64,000 nt of DNA from Astrothelium macrocarpum (taxonomy: Eukaryota; Ascomycota; Dothideomycetes; Trypetheliales; Trypetheliaceae): positions 1 to 64,000 of the forward strand of contig JAGEMR010000065.1 in assembly GCA_021030915.1 (NCBI GenBank), read 5' to 3'. The stretch's first letter is position 1, and each line of letters opens with the position of its first letter. Positions 47,357 through 59,807 of this stretch are shown here, piece after piece. The position numbers and the translations under genes were made by a program. A model generated the notes under the pieces. It ran no database searches, was not told the origin of the DNA, and saw only the letters and a list, made by a program, of their open reading frames with translations.

Positions 47357-48323
47357 AGAGGAGTTCGTGCGGATTCCAAAACGGTCAAATATGTGATCGA
47401 CCGATTGGCATAGACGGATTGTATATAAATTTTTCATTTACTTGTTTCGAAAATTTCGGGATAAACGGGTTCATAAAACTCTCTTAGATAATTTTGAATC
47501 AAGGGAGCTTTGGCGACAGCGGTTGTCTAAAATTGTCATGTAAGTGAACTTACTGCTTGTACGGGAAATTTTGGTAAAGCTCCACCCCAGTGTTCTGGCA
47601 ATAAATTTGGGTGGAAATTGGCGAATTGCTCTCTCGTTTGTTCGCTTTTTCCACTTTTGGTTGAACACTTACATGCTGGCACGATAATTACAAAGTCCTG
47701 CTCTGACTGTCGACGATTAAATGGCAGCGTGCATTGCAATACAGCAGATATGAAGGAATGTAATAACCATTCTTGTACGAAGTCGTACTATAGGAAATCA
47801 TGATGGGGACAACTGAGAGTCGCTAGAATTGAAAGCAGGAGTGTTGTATTGCAAGTAGAACTAAGCTGTTGACTACCATCAATTGGATCCGTGTGAGCTC
47901 TCCAGATTCCAAAGATGTACTGCCAAGTGGAGGACTGCATAAGCGGATTTGAGGATATCGTCATGCATCGTCCTTGCATTGGACGTGAGGTAACGGTCTA
48001 CCTGTCAATTGATCGCTTTTGCGCATTCCAGCGCATGATAGGATGAACGATCGTCGCATGAGGATAATAGAATAAGACACCTATTGAAATGAGTAGCCAG
48101 TGCACCAACCTCAAAGATTCAGGAGGTCCATGGCTTCTCCATCAGTGATACAAGGTCCCTGAGAATGGAGAGTTGCATGAATAATGCGCGGATACATGTT
48201 CGGGATTATGGTCACATTGAAAAGCGATTCATATTCCATCGATAGTCTGTCGCCCAGAGCTATGAACTTGAGACAAGGAAGAATGGAATTCCCTTTCCGG
48301 TTTTGATCATAAACTCAGGATGA
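47357..48323. other. intergenic between convergent genes
   Basis: About 970 bases, no gene or repeat recognised. Confidence 0.6.
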
Positions 48324-50804
48324 TCATCCAATTGTATTTTCCAGTGCCAGTACCTACGAGGTTGTAAGCAACACACAACATGACAACATTCGCACATGAG
48401 TAAAGACAAAAAACACTTACAATAGCGGTTCTGCACGGCACATAGACCTGCAAGAAATTCTTCCTCCCATTCCACGCAAAATCCGTAGTAAAGAACCTTG
48501 TTCCCTCATCTACCCGTCCTAGCCCGCCGAACGCCGATGAATCGGTATTGATAACAATCTTGTACGTGCCCTCTTGCTCCACCCCAACTCGATAATCCGA
48601 AAAGCTCGAGCTCGGATGAAAATTGAAGATCCATAACAATCCCGCACGCTCAAACACAATAACCTTATCGCCCTCATGCTTGAGCGAGATATAGGCCTGT
48701 GGCGCATGCAACCACCCATACCGCTCCTCTGTCCATTGCATCTTGGCATCAAAATCGTTCAAGAAGCGGTACCTTAGTAGGTGATCATCGACGAGGTTAA
48801 ACTGACGACGTGCGTAGTGGAAGCTGTTGTTGTTTCCTGCACGCGGGAAGTCGAGCCATTCCGGATGGCCAAATTCGTTGCCTTCGAAGTTGAGGTAGCC
48901 TTCGCCGCCGAGACCGTGTGTAATGAGTCGAATCATTTTGTGCAGAGAGAGGCCACGTTCGACGACGGGGGTAAGCTGTGAGAGCGTGGACATGTTGGTG
49001 TAGAGTTCGGCATCGCAAAGCCACATGAGGAGAGATTTGTCGCCAACAAGTCTGGATAGAATTAGAGAGATTTATATACGGCAGAGGGCGGAGAACGTAA
49101 TACGCTTGATCATGAGACTCAGCATAAGCAATAGTTTTCTCGCCATGACGGCGGTTGGTCAGTGTAAAGGTGAGATTTCCCATGTCCCAATCAATGTCCT
49201 GCTTCTCCTTTAGCCATTTAATGTACAAATCCGGTATAGCCATTGCTAGACGATAGTCGAAGCCAATGCCACCGAGAGACAAGGCAAGACACAATGCGGG
49301 CATGCCGGATACGTCTTCTGCAATAGTAATAGAAGTTGGGTAAAGGTTGTGCAGCATCTCATTCGCAAGCATTAGGTAGACAACACCTTCCTCGTCAACT
49401 GCCGGGCCAAAATATTCGTGATAGCCACCCGAGAAGCCGCTGCAGCTGTTAGTACCTTTCTATATGGCCAAACAGAAAAACTTACGTTCCAATACCATGG
49501 TGGGTATAAAGGATACTAGTAACGCCGTCAAATCTGAAACCATCAAAATTGTATTCTTCCATCCAAAAACGAAGATTAGAAAGCAGGAAACGGAGAACCT
49601 CATGATTGCCGTAATTGAACAGTCTACTATCCCACAGCTCATGCCGACCTTTTGCACCTTCGTGAAAGTACAAGTGGTCTGTGTTGTCAAACATATTAAG
49701 CCCATCTTCAACATTTTTAGAGGCATGGCTGTGGACGACATCTAGTAGCACTACAATACCCATGCTGTGGGCAGTGTCTACTAATTCCTTCAAATCATCC
49801 GGGTATCCGTATCTGCTGCTTGCGGCAAAGAAACTATTGATCTGGTATCCGAAGCTTGCGTAGTATGCATGTTCCATGACGGCCATGAGCTGTACGACAT
49901 TATAGCCGAGATTTCGAATACGAGGTAGGACGTTGTGGGTGAACTCTTTGTAGGTGGTGACTTTGGGGTCGGGAGATGATATGCCGACATGGGCTTCGTA
50001 GATTCTTGCACTGGCCGGCTTCTTTGGTCGAGGATGCTTAAAGGTATATCTTTGGTCTTGTGGTGGGTTCCAGAACCTCGCATCGTAGGTCGGAGAGAAT
50101 TGAAGGTCTTGGGTCACGCGTTTGATCCAAGCTGGAACGCGTTCTTGCCTGGCATGGTCGTTGGGGACGACCATGGATATCTGGAGAGACTTATCAGTTT
50201 CAGTGAATGCCTCTAGAGGGAAGAAAACAACCTTGATTTTGGAGTCGTGAGGAATGGCTGGTTGGCCATTTACGGGAGGAAGCACAATTTCCCAAACACC
50301 AAAATGATCCTTGGTCATTGGATGTGAGTCGCGATTCCAACCATCTATTAGTTTCAATTAGTCTCATCCTATCTCATATCAGAAGATTGTACAAGAACTT
50401 ACTAAAGTCTCCAATCAAATAAGCACGCATGGCATTGGGAGCCCACTCTCGATAGACAATATCGCCATTGTCGCGTACATTCAGGCCGAACTTCTCATAG
50501 CCCTACATATAATTTAGCTTGCGTGTGTCATCCGTGCACACTTTTCCATACTCTACTGAATTTTTCCAAACCACCCTCAGTATCATTGATAGTTTTTAGC
50601 CATTGTTGCGCCTTGCTATATCTGCTCCTGAGGGCATCCTTAAATGGGGAAAGCCAGGGATCAAGCTTTACGACACCTGCAGCTAGTCAGCGAGGTAAGC
50701 TTTAAGAAATGGCAGGTTAGAGTTATACCAGTGCCATCGTTGGGTATATCGCCGGCTGTATCTCCCTGGACGGAATTGTCGGAAGCCTGGTTGACAGGAT
50801 CCAT
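48324..50804 (-). CDS. GLC3: glycogen branching enzyme (1,4-alpha-glucan branching)
   Basis: Seven exons (50804-50729, 50676-50552, 50502-50403, 50344-49486, 49439-49104, 49051-48421, 48353-48324) join in phase to give 718 residues, the usual length. It has an N-terminal CBM48 (VYREWAPNAMRAYLIGDFNG). A GH13 barrel follows with DVVHSHASKN (region I), FDGFRFDGVTS (region II, nucleophile Asp), ITIAEDVSG (region III, acid/base Glu) and IAYAESHDQALVGDK (region IV). It ends VPCRTAIVLALENTIG. The enzyme cuts alpha-1,4 chains and re-attaches them in alpha-1,6 linkage to make branched glycogen in the cytosol. It is divergent from the ClpX gene with about 550 bases between starts. Confidence 0.96.
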
Positions 50805-51354
50805 GCTGCGTTCAGATGACCTTTACAACAGTAGGATGGGCCGGGAATTTATTGACGAGCATGCGGTAGGTTGATCAGGTGAAGCAAAGCTCAGAAAAGT
50901 GGTTGATATGCCACACAATGGCCCAACCCCGCGCTGGTAACTTTTCGTCTGCTGTTGATTCCCAAAGCTCCAGGATTGGGGCTTGGAAACGTCATCCTGC
51001 ATCCATCGCGCTCTACACTTGGCTGTCCATCTCAACAATCCTGAAAGCGGCTCTGTAGGAAAGAGACCAAATTGGGCCATTTGGTATGCTAGCGCTTCAC
51101 GTCCCGCTATAGGCAGGAAGCAAAGCATCGCACTTAGTGCCACAAGGATTCCCATTACAGTGAGACAGCGTGGTTATCGATATGCACGTCCGGCCAAGCC
51201 AGGCCCGGCGCTTCTAGCCACCCCGCTGAAGCTCGGAGATGTCCATCTGTGGAGTCGCCATCATCTTTCTTGGAAGACACATTGCCCTTGTTCGACATCG
51301 CACATCATTCGCTACGCCTCTCCGGATGTCGTCTCTCTATTCTACATCAGTGAC
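50805..51354. promoter_or_regulatory. divergent promoter, branching enzyme / ClpX
   Basis: Non-coding 550 bases between two start codons pointing away from each other. The frame upstream of the ClpX start stays open but lacks family similarity. No specific element was identified. Confidence 0.5.
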
Positions 51355-53601
51355 ATGAAGCCCGTTTCATGGACTCCCACCGTCTCTGCCCAAGCTCGAC
51401 TATCTTACCTTGCGCTTGCTTCAATCAGCCGAACCTTTCACGCAAGCTCCACAAGATGCTCAGGACAATATCACCGTTCCGATTTTGCCAACCAAGGCTT
51501 CACCGGCATATACGAGCCGGGACAGCCCACCAGCGGGCCTCTTGGCGATGCCCAAATATATAGTACACGCATAACGCCAAAAATGCTAAAGTTGCATTTG
51601 GACCAATTCGTCGTTGGACAGGAGCGAGCAAAGAAGATCCTGAGTGTTGCCATCTATAACCATTATCAACGAATACAGGATATACAGAGGCGAGAGGAAG
51701 AGGAAGAGGAAATGCTGGCAGCCCAAGCACGGAGAGACATGGGATCCAGGCATCCTGTGGAGGGTATGGTGCTTTCAATTACTATCTGCCGTCTATTTGA
51801 GAATGTTCCACTAAGGTAAAATCATTTCAGAAGAATTTCCTGGTCAGCAGCATACCATTAATCTGTATCCGCCAAACCATCCACAACCATACACTCATGC
51901 GCCTTCAAATCCACCGCTGGGATCCCAACCTCTCCACGACACCTCCCCTCTGACCCTTGAGAAGTCCAACATATTGATGCTTGGTCCATCCGGAGTAGGC
52001 AAAACGCTCATGGCAAAAACATTGGCCCGTGTACTTGAAGTACCTTTCAGCATGTCCGACTGTACCCCGTTCACTCAAGCAGGCTACATCGGAGAAGACG
52101 CCGATGTTTGTATAGCCCGGCTACTGAGTGCAGCAAATTATGACGTTGCAAGAGCAGAGAGGGGGATTGTATGTCTCGACGAGATTGACAAGATCGCCAT
52201 GGCCAGAGTAAGCCACGGCAAGGATGTCAGCGGCGAAGGCGTACAGCAGGCTCTATTAAAAATCGTAGAGGGAACAACAGTCCAAGTCACTGCAAAGCAA
52301 GAACGCAACGCTCAAGGAGGTCCAGGTCCCGCGCTAGGAGGCGGAAGAGGAATTGCAAGCATGGGCCAGCCATTAAACAATCTCAGCAGCAGTGGACCGC
52401 TGGGCGCAGGTCCTACCAACCCTGCTCAAGGCGGCGGCGGCAACAAAGGCGACGTCTACAACGTCCGCACCGACAACATCCTTTTCATCTGCACCGGTGC
52501 CTTCATCGGCCTACACAAAATGATCCTCGACCGCATCTCCAAAGGCAGCATCGGCTTCGGCGCACCCGTGCGAGCCTCGCCCTCCTCCTCCAACGACTCT
52601 TCCTCCTCCACCACCAACGACACCATGCTCACCGGCGAAGACGAGCTCTTCCGCAAACACCTCCCCTTCTACACCGCGCTGCACGAACCACCCTCCTCCA
52701 ACCCCCCCACCCCATCGACTCAACACCCCTACACCACTCCCCCTGCCTCCTCAACCCCTGCCCAACCCCCCCAACGACCCACCGCCCCCGTCCCCGCAGC
52801 AGCATACAACACCCTCGACCTCGTCACGCCCGCCGACCTGCAGCGCTACGGCCTGATCCCCGAGCTGATCGGCCGCATCCCCGTGACGTGCGCGGTGGCG
52901 CCGCTCGACCGCGCCGCGCTCGTGCGCGTGCTCACCGAGCCGCGCCACAGCCTGCTGCGCCAGTACGAGCAGCTGTTCGCGCTGTCCGGCGCCGAGCTGC
53001 GCCTCTCCTCCGCCGCGCTGTGGGAGGTGGCCGGGCTCGCGAGGGAGATGGGGACGGGTGCGCGGGCGTTGCGGACGGTGATGGAGAGGGTCGTTGGGGA
53101 GGGGATGTTTGATGTACCTGGTAAGTTTCTGTTTTTGATATTTTATTTTTCATTTTTTCAGTGGTGTCGGTTTGGCTGGTTTTGTTGTAAAGGAGGTGTA
53201 CGCTGTTGTGTGAACCAAGACTTGGAGGGAATTGCTTTCTGTTTTCGATGTGTCTATTGGTGGCTGACTCAGCCGATGCGTGCGATTGATTGGCTAATGG
53301 ATTGCAATGTACAGGGTCGGCAATAAAACACATACTAATCACTCGCGCCGTCGTTCGCCGCGAGTCCCCGCCTGTCTATCTTCCGCGCGGCCAGCAGCAG
53401 CACTTTTATGCCCTTCTCGCAGCCGAAGAAGACGCTTGGGAGGCGGAGCAAAGGGGTGATTCTCCAAAGCCCGAGAAGCCTGATTTTAGTTCGGGAGGTG
53501 GCGGAGGAGGCGGAGGTGAAGGTGGAGGGAGTGGTCCAGGGAATGGAAGTCAGAGTTTCGAAGAGTATAGGGAAAAGGCGAAGGTGGCTGGATGGGTGTA
53601 A
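51355..53601 (+). CDS. MCX1: mitochondrial ClpX-type AAA+ unfoldase
   Basis: Three exons (51355-51763, 51831-53120, 53315-53601) join in phase to give 661 residues. The first 50 residues are Arg/Ser/Ala-rich like a mitochondrial presequence. There is no zinc-binding N-domain, as in other fungal mitochondrial ClpX. Visible AAA+ motifs: LDQFVVGQERAKKILSVAIY, Walker A GPSGVGKT (188-195), pore loop GYIG in QAGYIGEDAD, Walker B IVCLDEID (about 249-256), GEGVQQALLKIVEG, and the box LIPELIGRIPV. Two low-complexity inserts are present: Gly/Asn-rich (52310-52450) and a Ser/Pro/Thr-rich one (52570-52800). The C-tail is Gly-rich (53490-53550). It unfolds or remodels matrix proteins; no ClpP gene lies nearby. 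Confidence 0.92.
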
Positions 53602-53806
53602 ATATGCATGAATGACGAATCACATTTCGGTAGTCATGATTAGGATATCATTCCAACGTCTGGTGTTGCAACACCAGCATTTGGCATACATTTTTTGGGT
53701 TGAATATGCATGTAGATGAAGCTCGCCGATCATGACTTTTGCAGGATACAAAGATCAATATGGAGCAGATCGTTGAGCCTGACTTCCCACTAACAAAACC
53801 GTCGTT

Positions 53807-55921
53807 TTATGAGGCAGCTGTCATCTCCTCTTGCCACCACTGCTTAAACACAACCAACCTCTCCGTCCGCTCCCTCGCCATCCTCCTTCCGGTATCAGTC
53901 TAGAGAGAATTAGCACTTATCCCGACCCTCCAAAACCATCGACCAAAAAGAAAAAAAAAATTTAACAAATCACTCACCTTCATCATCCCCTCCAGCCTCT
54001 CCAACTTCTCCCCAAAGTGCTCCACCGCAGCCTCCAACCCAGTCCCCGCCACCCCACCCCCCGCAACAGGCACCTCGCTCCCCAGGCCCCTCGCCTTCGC
54101 GCCACCAAACGTAAACGTCCGCGCGATCCCCACCGCCCCCAACGCATCCAGCCGATCCGCATCCTGCACGACGCCCAGCTCCGGGTGCTGGCCGACGACG
54201 GCGCGCACCATGCGCGGGTTGGCCAGCTCGGCGGCGAAGGCGACGTGGCGCGCGATGAGCTGGACCTTGAGGGCGAGCGCGTCGGCGCAGCCGCGGTCGA
54301 GCAGCGTCGTGGCGATGAGGTTCTCCGCCTGCGCCGCCGTCGCCGTCGGCGGTATGTACTTGCGGTCCGCGAGGTCGTGGAGCAGCGCTGCGAGGACTAG
54401 CGCCGTGTGATCGTAGATGGGCGGCGGGCGGGCCGGCTGCGATTGCGCCTGCAGTTGCTGTTCCGATGCCAGGATGCGTAGGGAGAGCGCGAGCACGCGC
54501 GTGATGTGGGCGAAGTCGTGGGAGGCGTCGTGGAAGCGGCATTCGGTGTGGACGTGGGTTGCGATGGAGGCGACGAGGGATTGCGCGTCGGCTGGGAGGG
54601 TTTGGATGAGTTGGGTGACGGCGGGGGGGAGTTGAGGGGTGTTGGTGGTGTCGCTGAGGGAAGGGTCGACGATGGTGCTGGTGGTGGGAGTGGGGGTTAT
54701 GGTGGCGTCGATGAGACGTTGAGCGTTGGCGGAGGTCATGGCGGAAGTAGTAGTGGGTGTGGTGGGTTTGTTTTGGGACTTGGCAATCATTTTGACAGGG
54801 AAGCCATGGCGGCGACGATATGCTTTGACCCAATCTGCGTCGAACTCGGGTGGTTCAAGGTTGTGGTACTGAGGCATGCTATGCCAAAACTCTAATGCTT
54901 TTGCTTTAAGAGTGTTGCCATGGATGGCGGCATCGTTGTTTTGGGAGATGGCTTCCTTATGCCATTGGTACAGCGCATCTTCCAAATCTGGAAAGTCGGC
55001 ATCCCCAAGATTGTCGTCGGTTGGTCTTGTAATAATGTCATGGTTGTGTCTACCATCCTTGATGGAAAGAAGCCACTTCGTTTCATGCCGTTTCCTTGAT
55101 CCTAATAACTTGAAGGGACAATTAGTTTTTCGAGACTCCCGCTTTCGTTTACGGTCCTCGGGTTGAAGATGGTGGCGGTTCCGATATTCACCCGCTAATT
55201 CACAAACGAGCCAACATCGCGCAAATTCGCCGTGCTTTTTGGTGGAGTGACCAATGACAAGGTCAAATCCATGTTCTTTGGTAAATTTCTTGGCAGATTC
55301 AATCATTTCTTCTCGTGATTCGTACAAGGCTGGAGGCGGAGGCTGGTTGAGGGTAAGTCCAGATAAAAAGCACGAAACTGACACGCTGAACTCCAATATC
55401 TGCTGGCAAACTCTGGAACGAGAGATGGAAATGAAACTCGGTGTGTCATTCTATGTAACGAAAAGGAGAGTGAAGCATTCGTTGACATTACAATGGGAGC
55501 ATGACTCGTATACGAGTACAAGGTTCATCATTCATTGAGATAAATAGCACCAAAAAAAATAATGGAGATGAATTAATGGTAATTTTGAACTTACTGGCAT
55601 GGATTGACTAGCCCATGACGTCTCCCAGTCTGCCCGTAGTCTTGCGGCTGCATCAGGATCATGTCTTGATCGTGGATGAAGACTTCTGGCTGGAGCAGGG
55701 TTCACTGCAGGGGATGAAGTAGGCACTTGTAAAGTAGAATTGGAAGGATTACTAGTAGAAGTTGGAGGATCTGGGGTAGGGGCTGCTGCAGTTGCAGGTG
55801 TTGTTGATGTTTGTGCGAGCTGAGGCTGCGGAAAGGGGTGTTTGTACTGATTATTTCGTGGAGCAGGTGGTGTTTGCCAAACACTAGGGAAAGGAGGAGG
55901 AGCTCCAGTGTATCGAAACAT
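53807..55921 (-). CDS. fusion of FAR1-like and CENP-B-like DNA-binding regions with an HD phosphohydrolase
   Basis: Three exons (55921-55595, 55342-53978, 53899-53807) give 594 residues. Exon 1 is Pro/Ser/Thr-rich. Exon 2 starts with a FAR1/WRKY-GCM1-type region (REEMIESAKKFTKEHGFDLV, Cys in RCWLVCELAG and NCPFKLLG, His in DGRHNHD). A CENP-B-type helix-turn-helix follows (DLEDALYQWHKEAI .. WVKAYRRRHGF). A Thr/Pro linker leads to a complete HD domain: FHDASHDFAHITRV, LAALLHDLADRKY and QDADRLDALGAVGIARTF. Exon 3 supplies the usual HD-family end (KTDTGRRMARERTE). All metal-binding His/Asp are kept. Exons 2 and 3 read without a stop. The long first intron (252 nt) is the least certain part. An internal Met near 54740 could start an HD-only protein. 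Confidence 0.72.
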
Positions 55922-56133
55922 GGCTACTAACAATAGCGCGTGTGTCGAAAGCCTGGTTTGGTGTTGATGAAAGCATAAGTTGGGACACACCCGAGATGGA
56001 GCATTTGAGCGAGTCAGGGGCCGAGGTTTAGAGTGACGTCCTTCGCCTTACACGCGACACCAGCCTCCATTTCCCATCCCATCCCATCCCATCCGCTCAT
56101 TCATCGCACGTTGATGTTTTCCAATCGCGAGCC
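55922..56133. promoter_or_regulatory. short divergent promoter with CCCAT repeats
   Basis: Only 212 bases separate the FAR1-HD start from the PEX16 start. A TCCCA/CCCAT run of four to five units lies at about 56072-56094. Confidence 0.55.
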
Positions 56134-57436
56134 ATGGAAATCTATCGCCAATCGACGGCGCAAATCCACAATGCGCTTTCTTTCCTAACCCACTCACCAC
56201 ATTTGTATGAAGAGTTCATTACCAAGAATGCCAGCGCCGTTTCTCAAATAGAGTCTGGTTTGCGATCCTTGACCTACATAATACCAGGTAGCGCTGTATA
56301 CTTCCTCAATCAAATTCGCTGAGGCTCATGTTTAGCCGCAGGCCGTTTCCGAGAGTCTGAGCTCGCCTCAGAATCAAGTACTCATCCCTATTCCCGCCAT
56401 CTGTTGCGCATACTCATCTCCACTTCTTTCAGTTTATAGCGGCGTTCAGCTTCTCTCTCTTTACCATGACTCTCTTCTCGCGAAAGCCGTCGCTCGTATT
56501 CCTGGCCTTCACAAGACCAGCGCACATAATCGTTATACCAAGTTCTGGACACAAAAATCTCCAACATATCGACGTGTTGCTGTGATGCTGCAAATGATTC
56601 AATATACGGAACTTCTAATAGAAATGGCTGCAAAAAGAAGAGGCGAACAGTTCCGCTGGCGGATTGTAGTCTTTATCGAATCATTCAAAGCACTTTGTCG
56701 GCTTTTCTTACTTCGCTTGACGAATCGTCGACCGCTTTTAACACCGCCATTACCAGAACGGGAGGTTGATCCGAGTGCGATGGAAGAGCAAACGCCGCAC
56801 TTTGATGGAACAGAGACTCCTCCAAGTGAAAGATCAGAGAACATGGATTGGACAATGCCCCGGACGGGTTTGTCAATGCCAAGCCTCCCTGATCCATCAG
56901 ATATCTCAAATTATCTCCTTTCCAAAGTGTTGACGGCAGATGACATCAAGCCACCAAAGGCTTTGCTCCATCGTGTCAAAGGAAAGGGAGAGATGGCTGA
57001 AATCTTGTTTATATTGCGGCCTGTTATCTACGCTCTGGCAATGCAGAGATGGAAAGGCAATCGGAGAAGTTGGAAACCTTGGCTCATCGGCTTGGCTATC
57101 GAATATGGAGCTCGTCAACTTGCAAAGAGGGACTTTCAAGAACGATTAGCTGGGGGTTTGCGTGGCCTTACTGGCCTCGAGCGGGAAGAGCTACGTAAAA
57201 GGGCCTGGTCGATGGGCTGGTGGGCAATGCGAGGGGCTTTCTATGAAAATATCACAAAGTCAGCTGCTCTAAACACAATTGGGTCCCTTGAGATTGATGC
57301 TAACATTGATAGGGCTTGGATACATTCCGTCACTGCTTCATTAAGAGGCAAACCCCTCTTGGATATGGTTGGAGGAATCATTGAAGATTACGAATTTCTT
57401 TGGGACGAATATTACTTTCCAACGGCGACCTTATGA
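56134..57436 (+). CDS. PEX16: peroxisomal membrane biogenesis protein Pex16
   Basis: Three exons (56134-56287, 56336-56377, 56433-57436) join in phase to give 399 residues. The N-terminus is typical (FITKNASAVSQIESGLRSLT, then AAGRFRESELASE across a 42-nt exon, then IYSGVQLLSLYHDSLL). Later motifs are YTELLIEMAAKRRGEQFRWR, a variable acidic loop, LLSKVLTADDIKPPKALLHR, and EILFILRPVIYALAMQRW. The C-terminus is EDYEFLWDEYYFPTATL. Pex16 recruits membrane proteins such as Pex3 to make new peroxisomes; it is embedded in ER or peroxisome membranes. Intact. Confidence 0.93.
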
Positions 57437-58065
57437 GATTGATATACCCAAGACGAGGAAATCTAGTGACCAGTCGAGAAGAATGGCGTGACTTCTATTC
57501 ATGCCCTACCGGCTCTATCTTCGGCGAAATTTTCATTTGAAGCACGCACTCTGGCGCGTGCCATACAGCGTATTTAAATTTGTAGTTTAAATAGAATTGA
57601 CAAGACGAACAGGCTGTTTCGTCCGCTTTTTTTGCGAGTCTGCAGCTTCTTCATCCAATTTCTTAGGTTTTGCTCTCTGGAAGTCCCAAGCTCACATTTT
57701 GAAGAAGTATTGCCGTAATGGATTGTCAACGGTATGTCTAGCGCCGAATTCCATGGACGTTTTCAGAAAGGCACGGCACTTATTAAGAACCTCATCTCAC
57801 CAAAGGTGCACTTATCGATAGATTTGGCTCTAGGAGATTGTGGTAAAACAGTCATGGACCTTGTGTGCATGCCATATCTTTGAAGAAGTGGAACCGTGGA
57901 AGTCTACCTAGTTAGTGCCAAGCCCGAACTACATCCGCATGTTGACTGCAATACATGCCTTACTGAGAGACGTTTCGCCCTTTTATTCGTCTAGCCCTTG
58001 CCTGGGCTAGTCTAGCACATAGATCATGCTGCAGGGCCTGGCCCGATTTCGAATCCTGCAGTCCA
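57437..58065. other. intergenic between convergent genes
   Basis: About 630 bases. A small hairpin (CTAGCCC..GGGCTAG) lies at about 57991-58010. No gene seen. Confidence 0.55.
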
Positions 58066-59253
58066 TCATTTCTTGATAAATGGCGCATTCTCTAGGGCTC
58101 TTGCCTGGACTTCCCATACTCCCCTTCCTAACCTCACAAGCTCCGACCCAAACTCTCTCAGGAGATTCTCTCCATCTAAGCAAGTCGCGTGAAGCGCCGC
58201 ATTGTATTCCTCATCCGTTCCAAACGTTGCAACTTTCCATTCCCTCTTCCACTTGTTCACTGCTATGACGGCCTCGTTGTGCTGGCTCTGGATATCAGTG
58301 GCAATCATGTAGAAGGATGAGCGTTTAGCATGGCCCCGTGTCGGCTTGAAGAGCTTTACTGAAGAAAACTTGTTGAACGTATGCAGCAAGGAAACAGTGT
58401 CCCAGGCCTCAAGTTTATGGAGGAGGACGACCATAGTTCCGCCAACTTTGACGCGCTCAAGGCCAATGGCAAGCTGTGTGATTGTTAGCCTGCGGGCTTC
58501 TCGCTCTCGATGTGCAGCTCGGACATGAGTGCGCAGGAGTTGACCGTCACACAAGATAAGATCGAAGAGTTGTCCGGGTTCCATTTGCTGCCGTAGTAGA
58601 TTCTTGGCTTCTGGATGTTCTGCTGGGATATCTGCTACACCCATATCTGCAGCAAGCATCGTAATATCATGGAACTTGAGCGTCACATTGGGGTTTCTTG
58701 GTAGCAGCGTCCTGTGCCCTCCCTGAGAAATAGGCAAGCTAAATCCCACAGCGCGGGCTCCAGGGTTCGTGCTCAATGCCGTTGAAAGAAAACCACCCGG
58801 GGCCATACACATGTCCAAGATGGTCGGGCTGTTTGCGGACATGTTCGGAATGGCGAGAGCACCAGTTGACCGGTGCATTTCTTGGCCGATCGCCTTCATC
58901 ATCTCGTAAAAATATCTGGTCGTCTTCTCGTCGGCATTATCGGCATTGCGGCGTTATCTTTGGAAATACAGATCGCCTTCTGGGTTGCTCCATCCCTATG
59001 TCATTTAGCATCGTCAGCCTGAATTGCAGCTTGGAATTTCCACGCGTGGTCTATTTACCTTCTCCCGAAGCTCTGTCAATTTTCGAAACTCCTCAACGTT
59101 TTCTAGTAGGAATTGCACTACTATGGAGCTGACACGTCGTCTCTCCTGATCTGTGGGACATCGCGACTGGTCTGTAAGCACTTGAGAGCTGCTGTCCAAG
59201 GTATTCCTCGGAAGCGGAACATCGCTAGCCTCCTCTCCTCGGCTTGTGTGCAT
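58066..59253 (-). CDS. FtsJ-like (Rossmann) methyltransferase with an in-frame stop
   Basis: Two exons (59253-59059, 58995-58066) join in phase (ELREK to GWSNPEGDLYFQR). Directly after YFQR the frame has TAA (about 58951-58953), and then continues RRNADNADEKTTRYFYEMMK with clear family sequence. The methyltransferase part is complete: SAM loop ILDMCMAPGGFLSTAL, the acidic LFDLILCDGQLL, and VKVGGTMVVLLHKLEAWDT, ending ALENAPFIKK. It matches fungal FtsJ-domain proteins of unknown target; RNA 2'-O-methylation is the family's usual reaction. TAA may have replaced CAA (Gln). Either the gene is recently broken, a base is wrong, or translation starts at the internal Met-Met (58902). Otherwise undamaged. 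Confidence 0.7.
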
Positions 59254-59807
59254 TGCAGTATATTTTGAGGCAAATAAATTGAGGATTTAATTCGGAACTT
59301 CGAAATGGGGCGCGTTTGAAATACCGAACAGTAAGCACCTCCATTAATGGCTTTGTGGAAACGAAAGACTTTTGCACTGATGATGAGATATTACGGTGAG
59401 CTGAGTGCACATCTTAGTTACACATACAGTATTGGCCAATAGGGCGAAGTGTGTCAGTCTGTTGCCTATTCATGTTTGGATTGTACGCATCGAAGTTTAC
59501 GTCCCAATGTTAAAATGATCCCGAGATAGTCGTGCTTATTGATCGTAATACATATTGCTATACATTCCGTAAATGTTCATTTGATAAGACGTTTGAATCT
59601 CAGAACATTCGTGTCATGTGGATTGCTTAGGTATTCCCAGGTGGTGGACATGGGTCGCGTGAGAAACATTGCGTCGGGTTAATCAACCCCTGGTCGTCGT
59701 AAAGTCGATAGCTTTCGAAGCTTGTGAATGGCGCTTGCTCAGCAACAACATCATCAGTCCACCACCCTTACTTCTACCGCCTCCCTGGAAGATCTGCTTC
59801 TCTAATT
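59254..59807. promoter_or_regulatory. divergent promoter, FtsJ-like / RPN8
   Basis: About 550 bases between opposite starts. The frame upstream of RPN8 is open for 28 codons (from 59724) but lacks conservation with the family start. No specific element identified. Confidence 0.45.

Noticed and set aside
52456..52948. Gly-rich minus-strand frames over the ClpX gene
   Set aside because: Antisense of Ser/Pro-rich, GC-rich coding sequence.
53970..54833. 287-codon minus-strand frame rich in His/Pro/Arg
   Set aside because: Frame-shifted shadow of the HD domain gene caused by high GC; the HD frame carries the conserved motifs.
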